NCBI RefSeq assembly: GCF_018141105.1
Contig: NZ_CP054839.1
Span: 3,534,001-3,598,000 of the forward strand
Origin: Saccharopolyspora erythraea
GTDB lineage: Bacteria > Actinomycetota > Actinomycetes > Mycobacteriales > Pseudonocardiaceae
Direction of reading: 5' to 3'
Length of the DNA: 64,000 nt
Under the pieces are notes generated by a model, which was given only the letters and a program-made list of their open reading frames with translations, was not told the origin of the DNA and did not search any database. This document shows positions 17,522 to 26,908 of the stretch, in pieces (position 1 is the stretch's first letter; every line of letters starts with the position of its first letter). The position numbers and the translations under genes are program-made.

Positions 17522-19071
17522 CAGCGGCCCAGTTGCAGGTCGCCGACGGCTTTGGCGCGGATCCGGGTCGCGTTGCCCGGCAGGTAGGGGATCGGCACCT
17601 CGTCGAAGTCGACGATCTCCACGGTCGACGGGGACGCCCCGGCGGCCACCGCGCGGTCCAGCGCCTCCTGCTTGGCCTCGTCGACGACGGAGTCCCGCTG
17701 TCCCGGCTCGATCGCGTAGACCCGGTCTACCTCGCCGCCGATCTGGGCGATCGCCGCCCCGATCGCGTTGGCCACCGCGTAGTGCTCCGGGCGGCGCACG
17801 TCCCCGGGCTCGAACATCTCGTCGGGCAGCAGCATGGAACCGCCGCCGACCGCGACGACGGGCAACGGCTCGGCCGAGGTGCGCATCCGCTCGACGGCGT
17901 CGGTGGCGTCCGCGGCGATGCGCTCCATCGCGGCGCGGACCAGCGCGGGTGCGAGGTGGCGGACGCGGTCCGCGTCGCCGATCTCGGCACGTCCGGCGGC
18001 CACGGCGATGTCGGTCGCGGTCAGCGTGTCGCCGCCGAACACCAACGCCCGCGACGTGAGCTGGTAGCCCACCGACTCCGGCCCTACCGCCACCTCGGCC
18101 GGCTCGCCCTGCACGAGGCTGCCGCCGCCGATGCCGATCGACAGCACGTCGGGCATCCGGAAGTTCGTGCGGATCCCCGCGACGCTGACCGCGGTGGTCG
18201 CCTCCCGCGGGAAGCCCTGGTTGAGCACGCCCACGTCGCTGGTGGTGCCGCCGACGTCGACCACCGCGCAGGTGTCCAAACCGGACAGGACCGCCGCCCC
18301 GCGCATCGAGTTGGTAGGCCCGGAAGCGAAGGTGGCCACCGGGTAGCGGCGGGCGAAGTCGACGTCCATGAGCGTGCCGTCGTTCTGGCTGAGGTACAGC
18401 GGGGCTGTGATGCCCGCGCCCGTGACCGACTGGGCCAGGCCGTCCACGATGCCGGCCGCCAGCTCCCGCAGCGCCGCGTTGATGATCGTGGCGTTCTCCC
18501 GCTCCAGCAACCCGATCCGGCCGATCTCGTGGGACAGCGAGATCGCCACGTCCGGCAGCTCGGCGGCGATGAGCTCCGCCGCACGCTGCTCGAACTCGTG
18601 GTTCACCGGGGAGAACACCGAAGTGATCGCGACGCTGCGGGTTCCGGCGCGGCCCATGTCGTCGGCGGCCTTGCGCAGCTCGTCCTCGTCGAGGTCGGAG
18701 ATGTGCCTGCCGTCGAACTCGTGCCCGCCGTGGCACAGGTAGCTGCGCCCGGCCACCGCGTCCACCAGCCGCTCGGGCCAGCTCACCATCGGCGGCAGCG
18801 ATCGGCCGGCGGGCAGGCTGAGCCGCACTGCCGCGGTCGGCGCGAGCCGCCGGGCCTCGACCAGGGCGTTGATGAAGTGGGTGGTACCGATCATCACGGC
18901 CTGCACCCCGGCCGGGTCGAACGCGTGTTGCCGCTGCAGTCCGTCGATCGCGGACACGATGCCGGAGGTGACGTCCTCCGTGGTGTTCACCTTGACCGCT
19001 GCCAACACCCGGGCCTCGTCGAGCAGGACCGCGTCGGTGTTGGTCCCCCCGACGTCGATGCCGATACGCAC
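17521..19071 (-). CDS. hydantoinase/oxoprolinase family protein (HyuA-like)
   Basis: This 516-residue ASKHA-fold protein opens with VRIGIDVGGTNTDAVLLDEA. A second phosphate loop, DVGGTTSDVGVL, lies near residue 277 and GIGGGSLV near 315. It corresponds to the hydantoinase A / 5-oxoprolinase A family, which opens cyclic imides using ATP. The start is the GTG with GGGGAGACC upstream; an earlier ATG 66 bases further on would add unrelated residues. It lies between the permease gene (22-base gap) and the DUF917 genes. The likely role is ATP-driven ring opening of the imported hydantoin-like compound. Confidence 0.92.
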   Translation of the reverse strand: MRIGIDVGGTNTDAVLLDEARVLAAVKVNTTEDVTSGIVSAIDGLQRQHAFDPAGVQAVMIGTTHFINALVEARRLAPTAAVRLSLPAGRSLPPMVSWPERLVDAVAGRSYLCHGGHEFDGRHISDLDEDELRKAADDMGRAGTRSVAITSVFSPVNHEFEQRAAELIAAELPDVAISLSHEIGRIGLLERENATIINAALRELAAGIVDGLAQSVTGAGITAPLYLSQNDGTLMDVDFARRYPVATFASGPTNSMRGAAVLSGLDTCAVVDVGGTTSDVGVLNQGFPREATTAVSVAGIRTNFRMPDVLSIGIGGGSLVQGEPAEVAVGPESVGYQLTSRALVFGGDTLTATDIAVAAGRAEIGDADRVRHLAPALVRAAMERIAADATDAVERMRTSAEPLPVVAVGGGSMLLPDEMFEPGDVRRPEHYAVANAIGAAIAQIGGEVDRVYAIEPGQRDSVVDEAKQEALDRAVAAGASPSTVEIVDFDEVPIPYLPGNATRIRAKAVGDLQLGR

Positions 19072-19093
19072 TTCTGGTCTCCCCTTGTCTCGA

Positions 19094-20416
19094 TCAGGTG
19101 GTGCGGGCCAGGTCGGTGGCCGACGGCTTGCCCCCAACGCCGTGGACCAGCCCGAGCTTCCCGGCGACCGCGTAGAGCACGAACGCGAGCAGCAGCGAGT
19201 TCAGGCTCGGCAGCCCGATTCCGACGAGACCACCGACCAGGGCGGACACCACCCAGATCACCAGCGTCGCGGGAACCCAGTTCGGTGCCTCCTCGGGCAC
19301 GGTTTGCCGCGACCGGGACTCGTCCAGCTCGCGGCGCCAGCGCCGCACCACGAAGTACTCGGCGACCATGATTCCGCCGATGGGCGGGAACACCACGCCG
19401 AGCACGGTGAGGAACCCGCTGAACTGCTCCAGGATTCCGGCGGCGGCCAGCGCGCTGCCGATGACGCCGAACACGGCCGTGGCCACGCCCCGGTTGAGCT
19501 GCTTGCCGAACACCGTGCCGACGAAGTTCACCAGGCCCAGCCCGGACGAGTACAGGTTCCAGTCGTTGACCTTCACGGTGCCGAGGAGGATCACCAGGAT
19601 TCCGACCCAGCCGACCGACGAGGTGATGATCGCGGTGACGTCGTCGGTGCCCGCCGCGTGCGCCAGCAGCACGCCGGACAGCCCGATGACGTACTCGCCG
19701 AGCGTGATGCCGATCAGTGTCTGCTTGACCACGTCGGAGGTGGTGCGGTTGAACCGCGTCATGTCGGGCGTGATCAGCGCGCCGACCATGAACCCGCCCG
19801 CGACGAGCGTTGTCCCCTCCAGCAGCGAAAGCCGCGGGCCGGGCGGTGCGGAGGTCATCAGCGCGCCGAGGTCGTGATGCAGCAGCTCGGAACCGATCGA
19901 CCAGGCGATCAGCGCCAGGAACGCGGGCACCGTCAGGTAGGCGGTCCAGGCCATCGACCGGAATCCGCGCAGCACGATCGCGGTCACCAGCAGCCCGAAC
20001 GCCAGCGACCACGCCCATTCGGGAAGTCCGCCGACCAGTGTCACGAGCCCGCGTGCCGACACCGCGGACTGGATGCCGAACCAGCCGATCAGGCTGATCG
20101 CGATGGCCAGGCCGATCAGCGCCGATCCCGCCCGGCCGAACCCGGTCCACCGGGCCAGCATCGAGGTCGACAGGCCCTCGCGGACCCCGATGACTCCGAC
20201 GAGGATCGCGACGAGTTCCAGGACCACCGCGCCGAGCGTCAGCGCCAGCAACGCCTGCCAGAAGTCCATGCCGAAACCGAGCGTGGCGCCGAGCAGGAAC
20301 TGGCTGAGCGCCGAGACCTGGCCGAACCGCTGCACGGCGACCGACCACCACGAGTAGCGGGCGCGGTCCGGGACCCGCGTCAGCGCGTAGTCGTCGACAC
20401 CGACCGACGAAGCCAT
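19094..20416 (-). CDS. NCS1-family permease (cytosine/hydantoin type, CodB-like)
   Basis: This 440-residue membrane transporter has about twelve helices. The N-terminal family signature is SWWSVAVQRFGQVSALSQFL, then TLGFGMDFWQALLAL. It also has the substrate-site helix GWFGIQSAVSARGL and GALITPDMTRFNRTTSDV, typical of cation-coupled nucleobase/hydantoin uptake. It is the first gene of the leftward operon and supplies the substrate. The ATG follows GAGAGGGAACTCGTC. The substrate is probably a hydantoin, a pyrimidine or an S-methyl-thiohydantoin-like compound, judged by the downstream enzymes. Confidence 0.9.
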   Translation of the reverse strand: MASSVGVDDYALTRVPDRARYSWWSVAVQRFGQVSALSQFLLGATLGFGMDFWQALLALTLGAVVLELVAILVGVIGVREGLSTSMLARWTGFGRAGSALIGLAIAISLIGWFGIQSAVSARGLVTLVGGLPEWAWSLAFGLLVTAIVLRGFRSMAWTAYLTVPAFLALIAWSIGSELLHHDLGALMTSAPPGPRLSLLEGTTLVAGGFMVGALITPDMTRFNRTTSDVVKQTLIGITLGEYVIGLSGVLLAHAAGTDDVTAIITSSVGWVGILVILLGTVKVNDWNLYSSGLGLVNFVGTVFGKQLNRGVATAVFGVIGSALAAAGILEQFSGFLTVLGVVFPPIGGIMVAEYFVVRRWRRELDESRSRQTVPEEAPNWVPATLVIWVVSALVGGLVGIGLPSLNSLLLAFVLYAVAGKLGLVHGVGGKPSATDLARTT

Positions 20417-20695
20417 GACGAGTTCCCTCTCGGCTGGGGCTGTGCAGTCACCGCACACCGTAAGGGCTTGATCACGACATGTCAGTGGTCGGACTGCACA
20501 CCCGGACCGCTGGCGACGTGCACGCTGCATAGGCGGGTGGTTTGTGTCCGATTCGCCGGCGCAGCGTGGAAGATTGCGCTCGTCTGATGCCTGATCAGCG
20601 CACCGGGATCCGCTCGCAGGGACGACGGCGGACTCCACCGTCCGGTGACCGCGCTCGGCCATCGAGGCCGAAGTCCGCTCGACCGCGGGCTCGTG
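20417..20695. promoter_or_regulatory. promoter region of the hydantoin operon with an inverted repeat
   Basis: No gene is seen here. A short inverted repeat, TGTGC-N7-GCACA, lies at 20441-20457, 25 bases upstream of the permease start. Another TGCAC-rich stretch lies near 20494-20530. It is a candidate PucR operator; evidence is weak. The right part is the 3' trailer of the convergent-side methyltransferase. Confidence 0.3.
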
Positions 20696-21514
20696 TCAGG
20701 GTTTGCGGGCGACGGCGCCGAGGAACTGGTGGTGCATCAGGTCCAGCGACGGCGACGGGTCGGCCGGGTCGGGACGCCATTCGGCCAGCGGCACCACGCC
20801 GGGTTCGAGGACGTCGAAGCCGCCGAGGAGGTCGAGGATCTCCGCGCGCGAGCGCCAGCATCCGCCCCCGAAGGCGTCGACGAACAGCTTCTCGCTGGTC
20901 TCGGCCTGCCTGGCGACTTCCGGGTTGGCCTCCGCGGGGTTGTGGAAGTGCGACAGCGCGAGGTGGCTCCCGGAGGGGAGGGCGCGGCGCAGGGTGGCGG
21001 CGATGCCCGCCGGGTCGTCCTCTTCCCGCACGTGGTGGAGGACCGCGAACAGCAGGACGCCCACGGGTTCGTCGAAGTCGATGAACCTGCGGACCTCCGG
21101 GTCGCCCACGATCTCCTCGAGGCGCACGACATCGGCGTGGACGGCCGTGGTGGTGGCATCGTCGGCGAGCAGCGCACGGTTGTGGGCGACGACCATGGGG
21201 TCGTTGTCGACGTAGACGACGCGGGCGCCCGGATCGACGGAGTGCGCGATCTCGTGCACGTTGCCCCGCGCAGGCAGCCCCGAACCGAGGTCGATGAACT
21301 GCCGAATCCCGGCGTCGGCGACCAGGTGGCGCACTGCTCGCCGCAGGAAGGCCCGGTTGGCCCGGGCCGCCCGGCCGGCGTCCGGCGCGATGGCCAGGAC
21401 CTGCTGGGCCACCTCGCGGTCGACGGCGTAATGGTCCTTGCCGCCGAGGAGGAAGTCGTAGACGCGCGCGACGCTCGGTGCGAGGAAGCAGGTCTTCGCC
21501 GAGATCACCACCAT
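20696..21514 (-). CDS. SAM-dependent methyltransferase, DUF574/Methyltransf_19 family
   Basis: This 272-residue actinobacterial Rossmann methyltransferase has the family opening APSVARVYDFLLGGKDHYAVD, the SAM-binding segment QFIDLGSGLPARGNVHEIA, the acidic ribose-binding VVYVDNDPMVVAHNRALL, and VLLFAVLHHVREEDDP. Members are very numerous in actinomycetes and their substrates are mostly unknown. The start ATG with GGAAGG upstream was preferred over a start 31 codons earlier, which would add a low-complexity Arg/Ala extension. It stands alone. Confidence 0.9.
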   Translation of the reverse strand: MVVISAKTCFLAPSVARVYDFLLGGKDHYAVDREVAQQVLAIAPDAGRAARANRAFLRRAVRHLVADAGIRQFIDLGSGLPARGNVHEIAHSVDPGARVVYVDNDPMVVAHNRALLADDATTTAVHADVVRLEEIVGDPEVRRFIDFDEPVGVLLFAVLHHVREEDDPAGIAATLRRALPSGSHLALSHFHNPAEANPEVARQAETSEKLFVDAFGGGCWRSRAEILDLLGGFDVLEPGVVPLAEWRPDPADPSPSLDLMHHQFLGAVARKP

Positions 21515-22350
21515 GAGGCCTTCCGTAGCAAGCGGGCGCCGAGCCCTACCTGCTCGCGTCATCGCTCCGGAACCGGCGATGAGTGCGGCGCGTAGGGGGC
21601 TGCGCATGCGCAGCGTAGGGGCTGATCACGCCGCTGTCACCGGTCTGATTGCACAGCCGCGCCACCCACGCCGTGCGCGTCGCACAGTCGGCACCGTCAG
21701 CCATTGCGATCAGCCGGCTCAGGGGCCGAGGTCGACCGCTGATCTGCTTCTGCCGGCCCGAGCAGCGTGTGCAGAAGCCGCGCGGCCGGGGGCGCCACCT
21801 ACCGCCGGAGCAGGCCCGCGCCGACGATTTCCGCCAATGCCACGGCCACGGGCTCGGCGCAGTCCAGCACGCGGTGCCACGCTCCGGATTCGCGCGGGCG
21901 TTCTCCTGGTCCGGTTGGTGAAGGAACGATCGGTGACCCGGCCGAGAACGCCAGCACCAACCGCGGTCCGGTGCCGCCGGGCAGTTGCCAGGACAGTTCC
22001 AGGAACATCGCGGACCTCCCTGCGGGCAGCCCGACAACGCGACTGGTGCTTGCGGCCGCATGTGGCGTCCCGATGGGAATGAGCTCAGTGCAGCGAAGGA
22101 CCGGCCGTGGTCGGGTGGGGACGGGTGAACGACTCACCGGTACTGGGACCGGGACTGCGACTGTTCATCCCACACCTCCCTCACGGCCAAGACTCGGCGA
22201 GTCGGTAGTCGTAGCAGGGGAAGTCCACACCCGCGGGAGGAGGACACCCCTCTCGTCGCAGCTTCAGCACTGCACGGCGTAATCCGATGCCACTCGGCAG
22301 CCACCTGGGCTCGACTGCTGCCGCTGCCAGGACAGGTCACGTGCTCGGAG
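21515..22350. other. gene-poor region with two doubtful micro-ORFs
   Basis: Apart from the small leftward frame listed separately (21799-22008), a 27-codon leftward frame at 22085-22168 has a good GAGGGAGGTG ribosome site but no recognisable product. I see no RNA gene, strong hairpin or insertion sequence. The segment from 22170 to 22350 appears empty. Confidence 0.3.
21799..22008 (-). CDS. small hypothetical protein
   Basis: This 69-residue frame starts at an ATG with an excellent GGGAGG ribosome site eight bases upstream. The product begins MFLELSWQLPGGTGPRLVLA and ends in a short Ala-rich helix-like segment (EPVAVALAEIVGAGLL). I do not recognise a family. Codon bias is normal for the region. 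A 27-codon frame with its own ribosome site lies 76 bases upstream. Confidence 0.35.
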   Translation of the reverse strand: MFLELSWQLPGGTGPRLVLAFSAGSPIVPSPTGPGERPRESGAWHRVLDCAEPVAVALAEIVGAGLLRR

Positions 22351-22776
22351 CTACTCGCGGACCACCACGACGGGGCAGGTGGCGTGGTGGACGCAGTACT
22401 GGCCGACGGAGCCGAGCATCGCTTCGGTGAAGCCACCGTGACCGCGGTTGCCCACCACCAGCAGATCGGGGTCCGCGACCACGCTGAGCAGCGCATGCGC
22501 CGGATGGTCCCGCACGACGCGCTGCTGAACGTTCACCGGTTCCTCGCCGACGATTTCGCCGACCAGTTCGGACAGGGCGCCGGCGAGCAGGCGCTCGTAG
22601 TCGGCTCCAGCAGCGATCCGGTCGCTGTAGACGGTCGAGGTGTTCCACGCCGTCAACGCCACGAGGCCGCCACCGACGAGGCGCGCGTGCCACGCGGCCC
22701 AGCGCAGGGCCGCTTTGGACGACGGGGACCCGTCGACCCCGACGACGACCACGTACTGCTTCTCGGCGTTGGTCAC
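22351..22776 (-). CDS. universal stress protein (single UspA domain)
   Basis: This 141-residue protein has one Usp fold, [19 protein letters not shown] at the start and the ATP-binding signature [20 protein letters not shown] near residue 113. That loop has the G-2x-G-9x-G(S/T) spacing, so it should bind ATP. The start is GTG, with CGGGAG about 10 bases upstream. It is divergent from the alcohol dehydrogenase gene. In actinobacteria such genes are typical of hypoxia and dormancy regulons. Confidence 0.92.
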   Translation of the reverse strand: MTNAEKQYVVVVGVDGSPSSKAALRWAAWHARLVGGGLVALTAWNTSTVYSDRIAAGADYERLLAGALSELVGEIVGEEPVNVQQRVVRDHPAHALLSVVADPDLLVVGNRGHGGFTEAMLGSVGQYCVHHATCPVVVVRE

Positions 22777-22958
22777 CTCGAACACTCCCGTTGCGGCCGA
22801 GCAGGCACAGGACGTGGATCCACGGTGGCCGACCGGGCGCCTGGCCGCAGCGTGAAGCGGCGGAAACCGCGGGTATGCCGTGGGGGTGGGCTGCGGTACC
22901 CGCGGATCGGCGGCCGAGTCGGATACGCGGGGGCGAAGTGCTGGCAAGGGGGGACACG

Positions 22959-23981
22959 ATGGCTCCGGGCGAGACGATGGGGGCGTGGGTGGTGGAGGCG
23001 CCCGGCCCGGTGGAGCGCGGGCCGCTCAGCCCGAGGGACCTCCCGCTGCCGCGAGCCGCGGATGACGAGCTGCTCGTGCGCGTGTCGGTCTGCGGGGTCT
23101 GCCGTACGGACCTGCACGTCGCTGAAGGTGATCTTCCGCCGCACAGGCCGGCGGTGGTACCCGGCCACGAGGTGGTCGGGCGCGTCGTGGCGGCGGGTGG
23201 GGCGACGACGGGGTTCGGCGAGGGGGACCGCGTCGGCATCGCCTGGTTGCGCCGCACCTGCCAGCAGTGCGCGTACTGCCGCCGGGGCCGGGAGAACCTG
23301 TGCCCGAACTCCCGCTACACCGGATGGGACGCTGACGGCGGCTACGCTGAGTACACCACCGTGCCCGCCGATTACGCCTACCACTTGCCGGACGGCTACT
23401 CCGACGAGGAAGCCGCGCCGTTGCTGTGCGCGGGGCTGATCGGCTATCGGGCGTGGCTGCGGGCGCAACTGCCCGAAGGCGGCCGCCTGGGTATCTACGG
23501 CTTCGGCGCCAGCGCGCATCTCACCGCCCAGGTCGCCATGGCCTGCGGCGCGACGGTGCACGTGCTGACGCGCTCGGAGCAGGCCCGGGAGCTGGCGCTC
23601 GGACTGGGCGCGGCCTCGGCGCGCGGGGCGGCCGACCGTCCGCCGGAGCCGTTGGACTCGGCGGTGCTGTTCGCGCCGGTCGGAGAGCTCGTTCCCGTCG
23701 CGCTGGAGGCGCTGGACCGGGGCGGGACCCTGGCGGTCGCGGGCATCCACCTCACCGACGTGCCGCCGCTGAACTACCAGCGGCACCTGTTCTCCGAACG
23801 GAACCTGTGCAGCGTCACGGCCAACACGCGCCAGGACGGTCAGGAGTTCCTCCGGTTCGCCGCGCGCCACCGGATGCGGGTCACCACGACCGCTTACCCG
23901 TTCGCGGAGGCCGACCGGGCGCTGGAAGACCTCGCCCGAGACCGGGTGCACGGTGCGGCGGTGATCAGGGTCGCCGCCTGA
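22959..23981 (+). CDS. zinc-dependent alcohol dehydrogenase (AdhA-like)
   Basis: This 340-residue MDR enzyme has catalytic zinc ligands in [10 protein letters not shown] and PGHEVVG, and a structural zinc lobe with four cysteines in [15 protein letters not shown]. The Rossmann dinucleotide loop is [16 protein letters not shown]. The pattern [21 protein letters not shown] and [13 protein letters not shown] is typical of the AdhA/AdhP-like group in actinobacterial stress clusters. The ATG is preceded by AAGGGGGG; a second ATG seven codons later is possible. It probably interconverts an alcohol and aldehyde with NAD(P)H. Confidence 0.92.
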   Translation: MAPGETMGAWVVEAPGPVERGPLSPRDLPLPRAADDELLVRVSVCGVCRTDLHVAEGDLPPHRPAVVPGHEVVGRVVAAGGATTGFGEGDRVGIAWLRRTCQQCAYCRRGRENLCPNSRYTGWDADGGYAEYTTVPADYAYHLPDGYSDEEAAPLLCAGLIGYRAWLRAQLPEGGRLGIYGFGASAHLTAQVAMACGATVHVLTRSEQARELALGLGAASARGAADRPPEPLDSAVLFAPVGELVPVALEALDRGGTLAVAGIHLTDVPPLNYQRHLFSERNLCSVTANTRQDGQEFLRFAARHRMRVTTTAYPFAEADRALEDLARDRVHGAAVIRVAA

Positions 23982-24042
23982 GCCCCGGTGGGGCACGCTG
24001 GGCATGCGGCCGGGTGAGTAGCGGCCCGAGGGGGTGGGGAGG

Positions 24043-25053
24043 ATGAGCTCGTTTCCCTCCGCGTTGGGGTTGTCCCCGCAGCAGACCGAGGACGTGGTCC
24101 GGGCGGCCGCTGCAGCACCGTCGCTGCACAACAGCCAGCCGTGGCGGTTCCGGCTCTCGCCGAACGTGATCGAGTTGCACGGCGACCCGCGGCGCCGGCT
24201 CCCCGCGGCCGACCCGGCCGACCGGGAACTGCGGCTGGCCTGTGGTGCGGCGCTGATGAACCTGCGGCTGGCCCTCACGCACGCCGGTGTGCGGCCGGTG
24301 GTGACCCTGCTGCCGCGACTGGCGGGTCCGTTGGCGCTGGCCGAGGTCCGCGTCCAGGGCCGCGGGGCGCCCGCGCCCGCCGACGAGATGCTGTACCGGG
24401 CGATCCCGGCGCGGCGCAGCAACCGGCGTCCGTTCCTCGACACCGCCGTACCCGCGGGCGATCGCCACCAGTTGGAGAAGGCGGTGCGCGAGGAGCACTG
24501 CCGGTTGCACGTGATCGAAAGGCATGAGCGGGCCGGGCTGGAACGGCTGGTGCAGCGTGCTCACCGGGAGCAGATGAACGATCCGGCGTTCCGCGAGGAG
24601 CTGGCCCGCTGGACCGGAGTACCGCAGGGGACGGCCGAGGGCGTTCCGGTGGCGAGCGCGGGACCGGAGCCCGAACCGCAGGACCAGTGGGTGGTGCGCG
24701 ACTTCTCGGGCGGTCAGGCGCGGCAGCGCGTGGCGGGCAAGGACTTCGAGGATGAACCGCTGCTCGTGGTGCTGTGTTCGTACCGCGCGGGCAAGATCGA
24801 GGATCTGGAGGCGGGCCAGGCGTTGCAGCGGATGCTGCTGACGGCGACGTCGCAGGGCCTGTCGGCGTCCTTGCTGTCCCAGGTGGTGGAGGTCGCGCAG
24901 GCGCACGCGGAGTTGCGGCGGCTGCTCGGGGAAGGACTGTGGCCGCAGGCGGTGGTCCGCGTCGGCTATGGCTCGCCGATGCCGCGCACTCCGCGGCGCG
25001 AGCCGTGGGAACTGGTGATGGACTCCGGCTCGCCGGTGAACAGCCCGGACTGA
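24043..25053 (+). CDS. Acg-family nitroreductase-like flavoprotein
   Basis: This 336-residue protein is related to mycobacterial Acg (Rv2032-like), a diverged FMN-binding nitroreductase. It starts with the family pattern ALGLSPQQTEDVVRAAAAAP, then SLHNSQPWRFRL, and contains IPARRSNRRPF and WVVRDFSGGQARQRV. Acg proteins are thought to sequester FMN rather than reduce substrates; whether this one is an enzyme cannot be seen. It is convergent with a Usp gene and sits among four Usp genes, the company Acg keeps in DosR regulons. ATG 24043 was chosen over GTG 24034 because of the spacing to GGGGG. Confidence 0.88.
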   Translation: MSSFPSALGLSPQQTEDVVRAAAAAPSLHNSQPWRFRLSPNVIELHGDPRRRLPAADPADRELRLACGAALMNLRLALTHAGVRPVVTLLPRLAGPLALAEVRVQGRGAPAPADEMLYRAIPARRSNRRPFLDTAVPAGDRHQLEKAVREEHCRLHVIERHERAGLERLVQRAHREQMNDPAFREELARWTGVPQGTAEGVPVASAGPEPEPQDQWVVRDFSGGQARQRVAGKDFEDEPLLVVLCSYRAGKIEDLEAGQALQRMLLTATSQGLSASLLSQVVEVAQAHAELRRLLGEGLWPQAVVRVGYGSPMPRTPRREPWELVMDSGSPVNSPD

Positions 25054-25109
25054 CCTGCACGAACGCGGCTGTCGGTGCTGTGCCGGTGTGAACCTTCCCG
25101 GTTGTGGGT

Positions 25110-25934
25110 TCACCGCGCTTCGCGGACGACGGCCACCGGGCACCGCGCGTGGTGCAGCACGCCGCTGGCTACCGAGCCGAGGAGCAGCTCCCGGAAGCCG
25201 CCGCGTCCGCGATGGCCGACCACCACGAGCCGGGCATCACCGGAGGCGTTGGCCAGCGCGGCGACGGGGTGCGCGCGTTCGGCGACGTGACGCACGGGCA
25301 CGTCGGGGTAGTTCTGCCGCAGCTCGGCGGTCTGCTCGATCAGCGAGCGCTCGATCGCGTCCTCGACCCGCTGGGCGTCCTCGGGTGGCAGGGGCACCGC
25401 GAGCAGGCCCTCCTCCCGCCACATCTGCATCACGAGCAGCTCGCAGCCGCGCTGGGTCGCGGCGTCGAAGGCGAAGCGCAGAGCGGCACGGCTGCCGGGC
25501 GAGTCGTCCACACCGACCACGACGGGACCGGTGGCGGACGTGTGGTCGGAGCGGATGACGATCACCGGGCAGTGGGCGTGGGTGGCCACGTCCTTGCTCA
25601 CCGAACCGAGCAGGGCGCCGGGGAAGCCGCCGCGCCCGTGCGAGCCGGTGACGAGCACTTGGGCGTGGTCGCTGCGCTTGATCAGTTCTCCGGCCGGGTA
25701 GCCGGTGAGCGCTTCCTCGGTGACGCGCAGGCCGGGTGCGTGCTCGCGGCAGCGGTCGGCGGCCTGGCGGAGCGCCTTTCCGGCGTAGTCGGCCCGCGCC
25801 GGGTCGTCGTTGGCGATCACCACCTGCAGGGCGGCCCCACGCCGCTGGGCTTCGTCGGCGGCCCAGACGGCCGCGTCGAGGGCGTGCTCGGATCCGTCGA
25901 CGGCCGCGACGACCGGGTTGCCGGCGTTGACCAT
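25110..25934 (-). CDS. universal stress protein (tandem UspA domains)
   Basis: This 274-residue protein has two Usp domains, at about residues 6-138 and 148-271. Both carry ATP-binding loops: VTGSHGRGGFPGALLGSVS and VVGHRGRGGFRELLLGSV. The start ATG has GAGGAG upstream and only 11 bases separate it from the stop of the next Usp gene. The tandem architecture matches mycobacterial dormancy Usp proteins that bind ATP and slow growth; that function is inferred by family. Confidence 0.93.
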   Translation of the reverse strand: MVNAGNPVVAAVDGSEHALDAAVWAADEAQRRGAALQVVIANDDPARADYAGKALRQAADRCREHAPGLRVTEEALTGYPAGELIKRSDHAQVLVTGSHGRGGFPGALLGSVSKDVATHAHCPVIVIRSDHTSATGPVVVGVDDSPGSRAALRFAFDAATQRGCELLVMQMWREEGLLAVPLPPEDAQRVEDAIERSLIEQTAELRQNYPDVPVRHVAERAHPVAALANASGDARLVVVGHRGRGGFRELLLGSVASGVLHHARCPVAVVREAR

Positions 25935-25945
25935 GGCCGCGCTCC

Positions 25946-26770
25946 TCACTTCGTCCGGTCTCGCACGACGGCGACGGGACACGGGGCGTGGTCCAGTACG
26001 CCCGTGGCCACCGACCCCAGCAGCATCCCCGCGAAGCCACCACGCCCGCGGTGTCCCACGACGACCAGTTGCGCGTCCTTTCCCAAGGTCGTCAACGCGA
26101 CCACGGGGTTCCCGCGCCGGGCGATCTCGCGCACTGCCACGGTGGGGTAGTCCTGCGACCACCCGGCCAGCTGTTCGGACAGGGCTCGCCGGGTCTCGTC
26201 GGTTCGCTCGGCGACCTCGATGTCGAGCAGCGGCACGACGGGGGCGTACTCGTCTTCTTCCCAGACCTGCACGGCCACGAGCTCGCTGCCGCGTGCGGCC
26301 GCCTCGCCGAAGGCGAACCGCAGGGCCGCTCGGCTGTGGGGCGAGTTGTCCAGCCCGACGACCACGGGGCCGCTGTCGGCGGGGTGGTCGCGGACCACGA
26401 CGGTCGGGCAGTGGGCGTGGGTGGCGACCTTGGTGCTGACCGAACCGAGCAGTCTCGCCCGCACCGGGCTGCGCCCGCGGGAGCCGACGACGAGCAGCTG
26501 GGCACCTCCGGACTCGGCCACCAGTTCGCGGGCGGGGTTACCGCGCCGGACCTCGGACTCGGTGGCCAGGTCGGGGTGGTGCCCCGTAGCGCGCAGCACG
26601 GCTGAGTGCAGCACCTTCTCGGGCTCGCCCCCGTACGGGGGCAGGTCTGTGACCAGCACCGGCCGCAACGGCGCGCGCCGCAGCGCGGCGTCGTCGGCCG
26701 CCCACGTCGCCGCGGCCAGCGACTGCTCGGAACCGTCCACCCCCACGACCACGGGCGCCTGCGTCTCCAT
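25946..26770 (-). CDS. universal stress protein (tandem UspA domains)
   Basis: This 274-residue paralogue of the downstream gene has its first domain opening [20 protein letters not shown]. The loop VVGSRGRSPVRARLLGSVS is less canonical, with SP replacing GG. The second domain's loop VVGHRGRGGFAGMLLGSV is canonical. It is co-transcribed with the downstream Usp gene (11-base gap). One degenerate and one intact nucleotide loop may mean asymmetric ATP binding. Confidence 0.93.
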   Translation of the reverse strand: METQAPVVVGVDGSEQSLAAATWAADDAALRRAPLRPVLVTDLPPYGGEPEKVLHSAVLRATGHHPDLATESEVRRGNPARELVAESGGAQLLVVGSRGRSPVRARLLGSVSTKVATHAHCPTVVVRDHPADSGPVVVGLDNSPHSRAALRFAFGEAAARGSELVAVQVWEEDEYAPVVPLLDIEVAERTDETRRALSEQLAGWSQDYPTVAVREIARRGNPVVALTTLGKDAQLVVVGHRGRGGFAGMLLGSVATGVLDHAPCPVAVVRDRTK

Positions 26771-26908
26771 GGTGCTTCCCCCTCCGCCTGGCCAGGCGGT
26801 GCCGCACTCAGGATGGGTCAGGCGCAGACGGCTCGCATGGTCACCGGTCCGCTGATCCAGTGCGGTTCGGGACGTTGACCAGCGACTCGTGCTCCGGTGC
26901 CACCCCTG

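Noticed and set aside
22085-22168. 27-codon ORF with a good ribosome site
   Set aside because: Product is Ser/Pro-rich with no recognisable feature. A ribosome site alone is not enough at this length.
26866-26880. TTCGGGACGTTGACC as a DosR-type box
   Set aside because: Only the left half matches the DosR consensus (TTCGGGAC); the right half does not continue to GTCCC. Suggestive beside Usp genes but not supportable alone.
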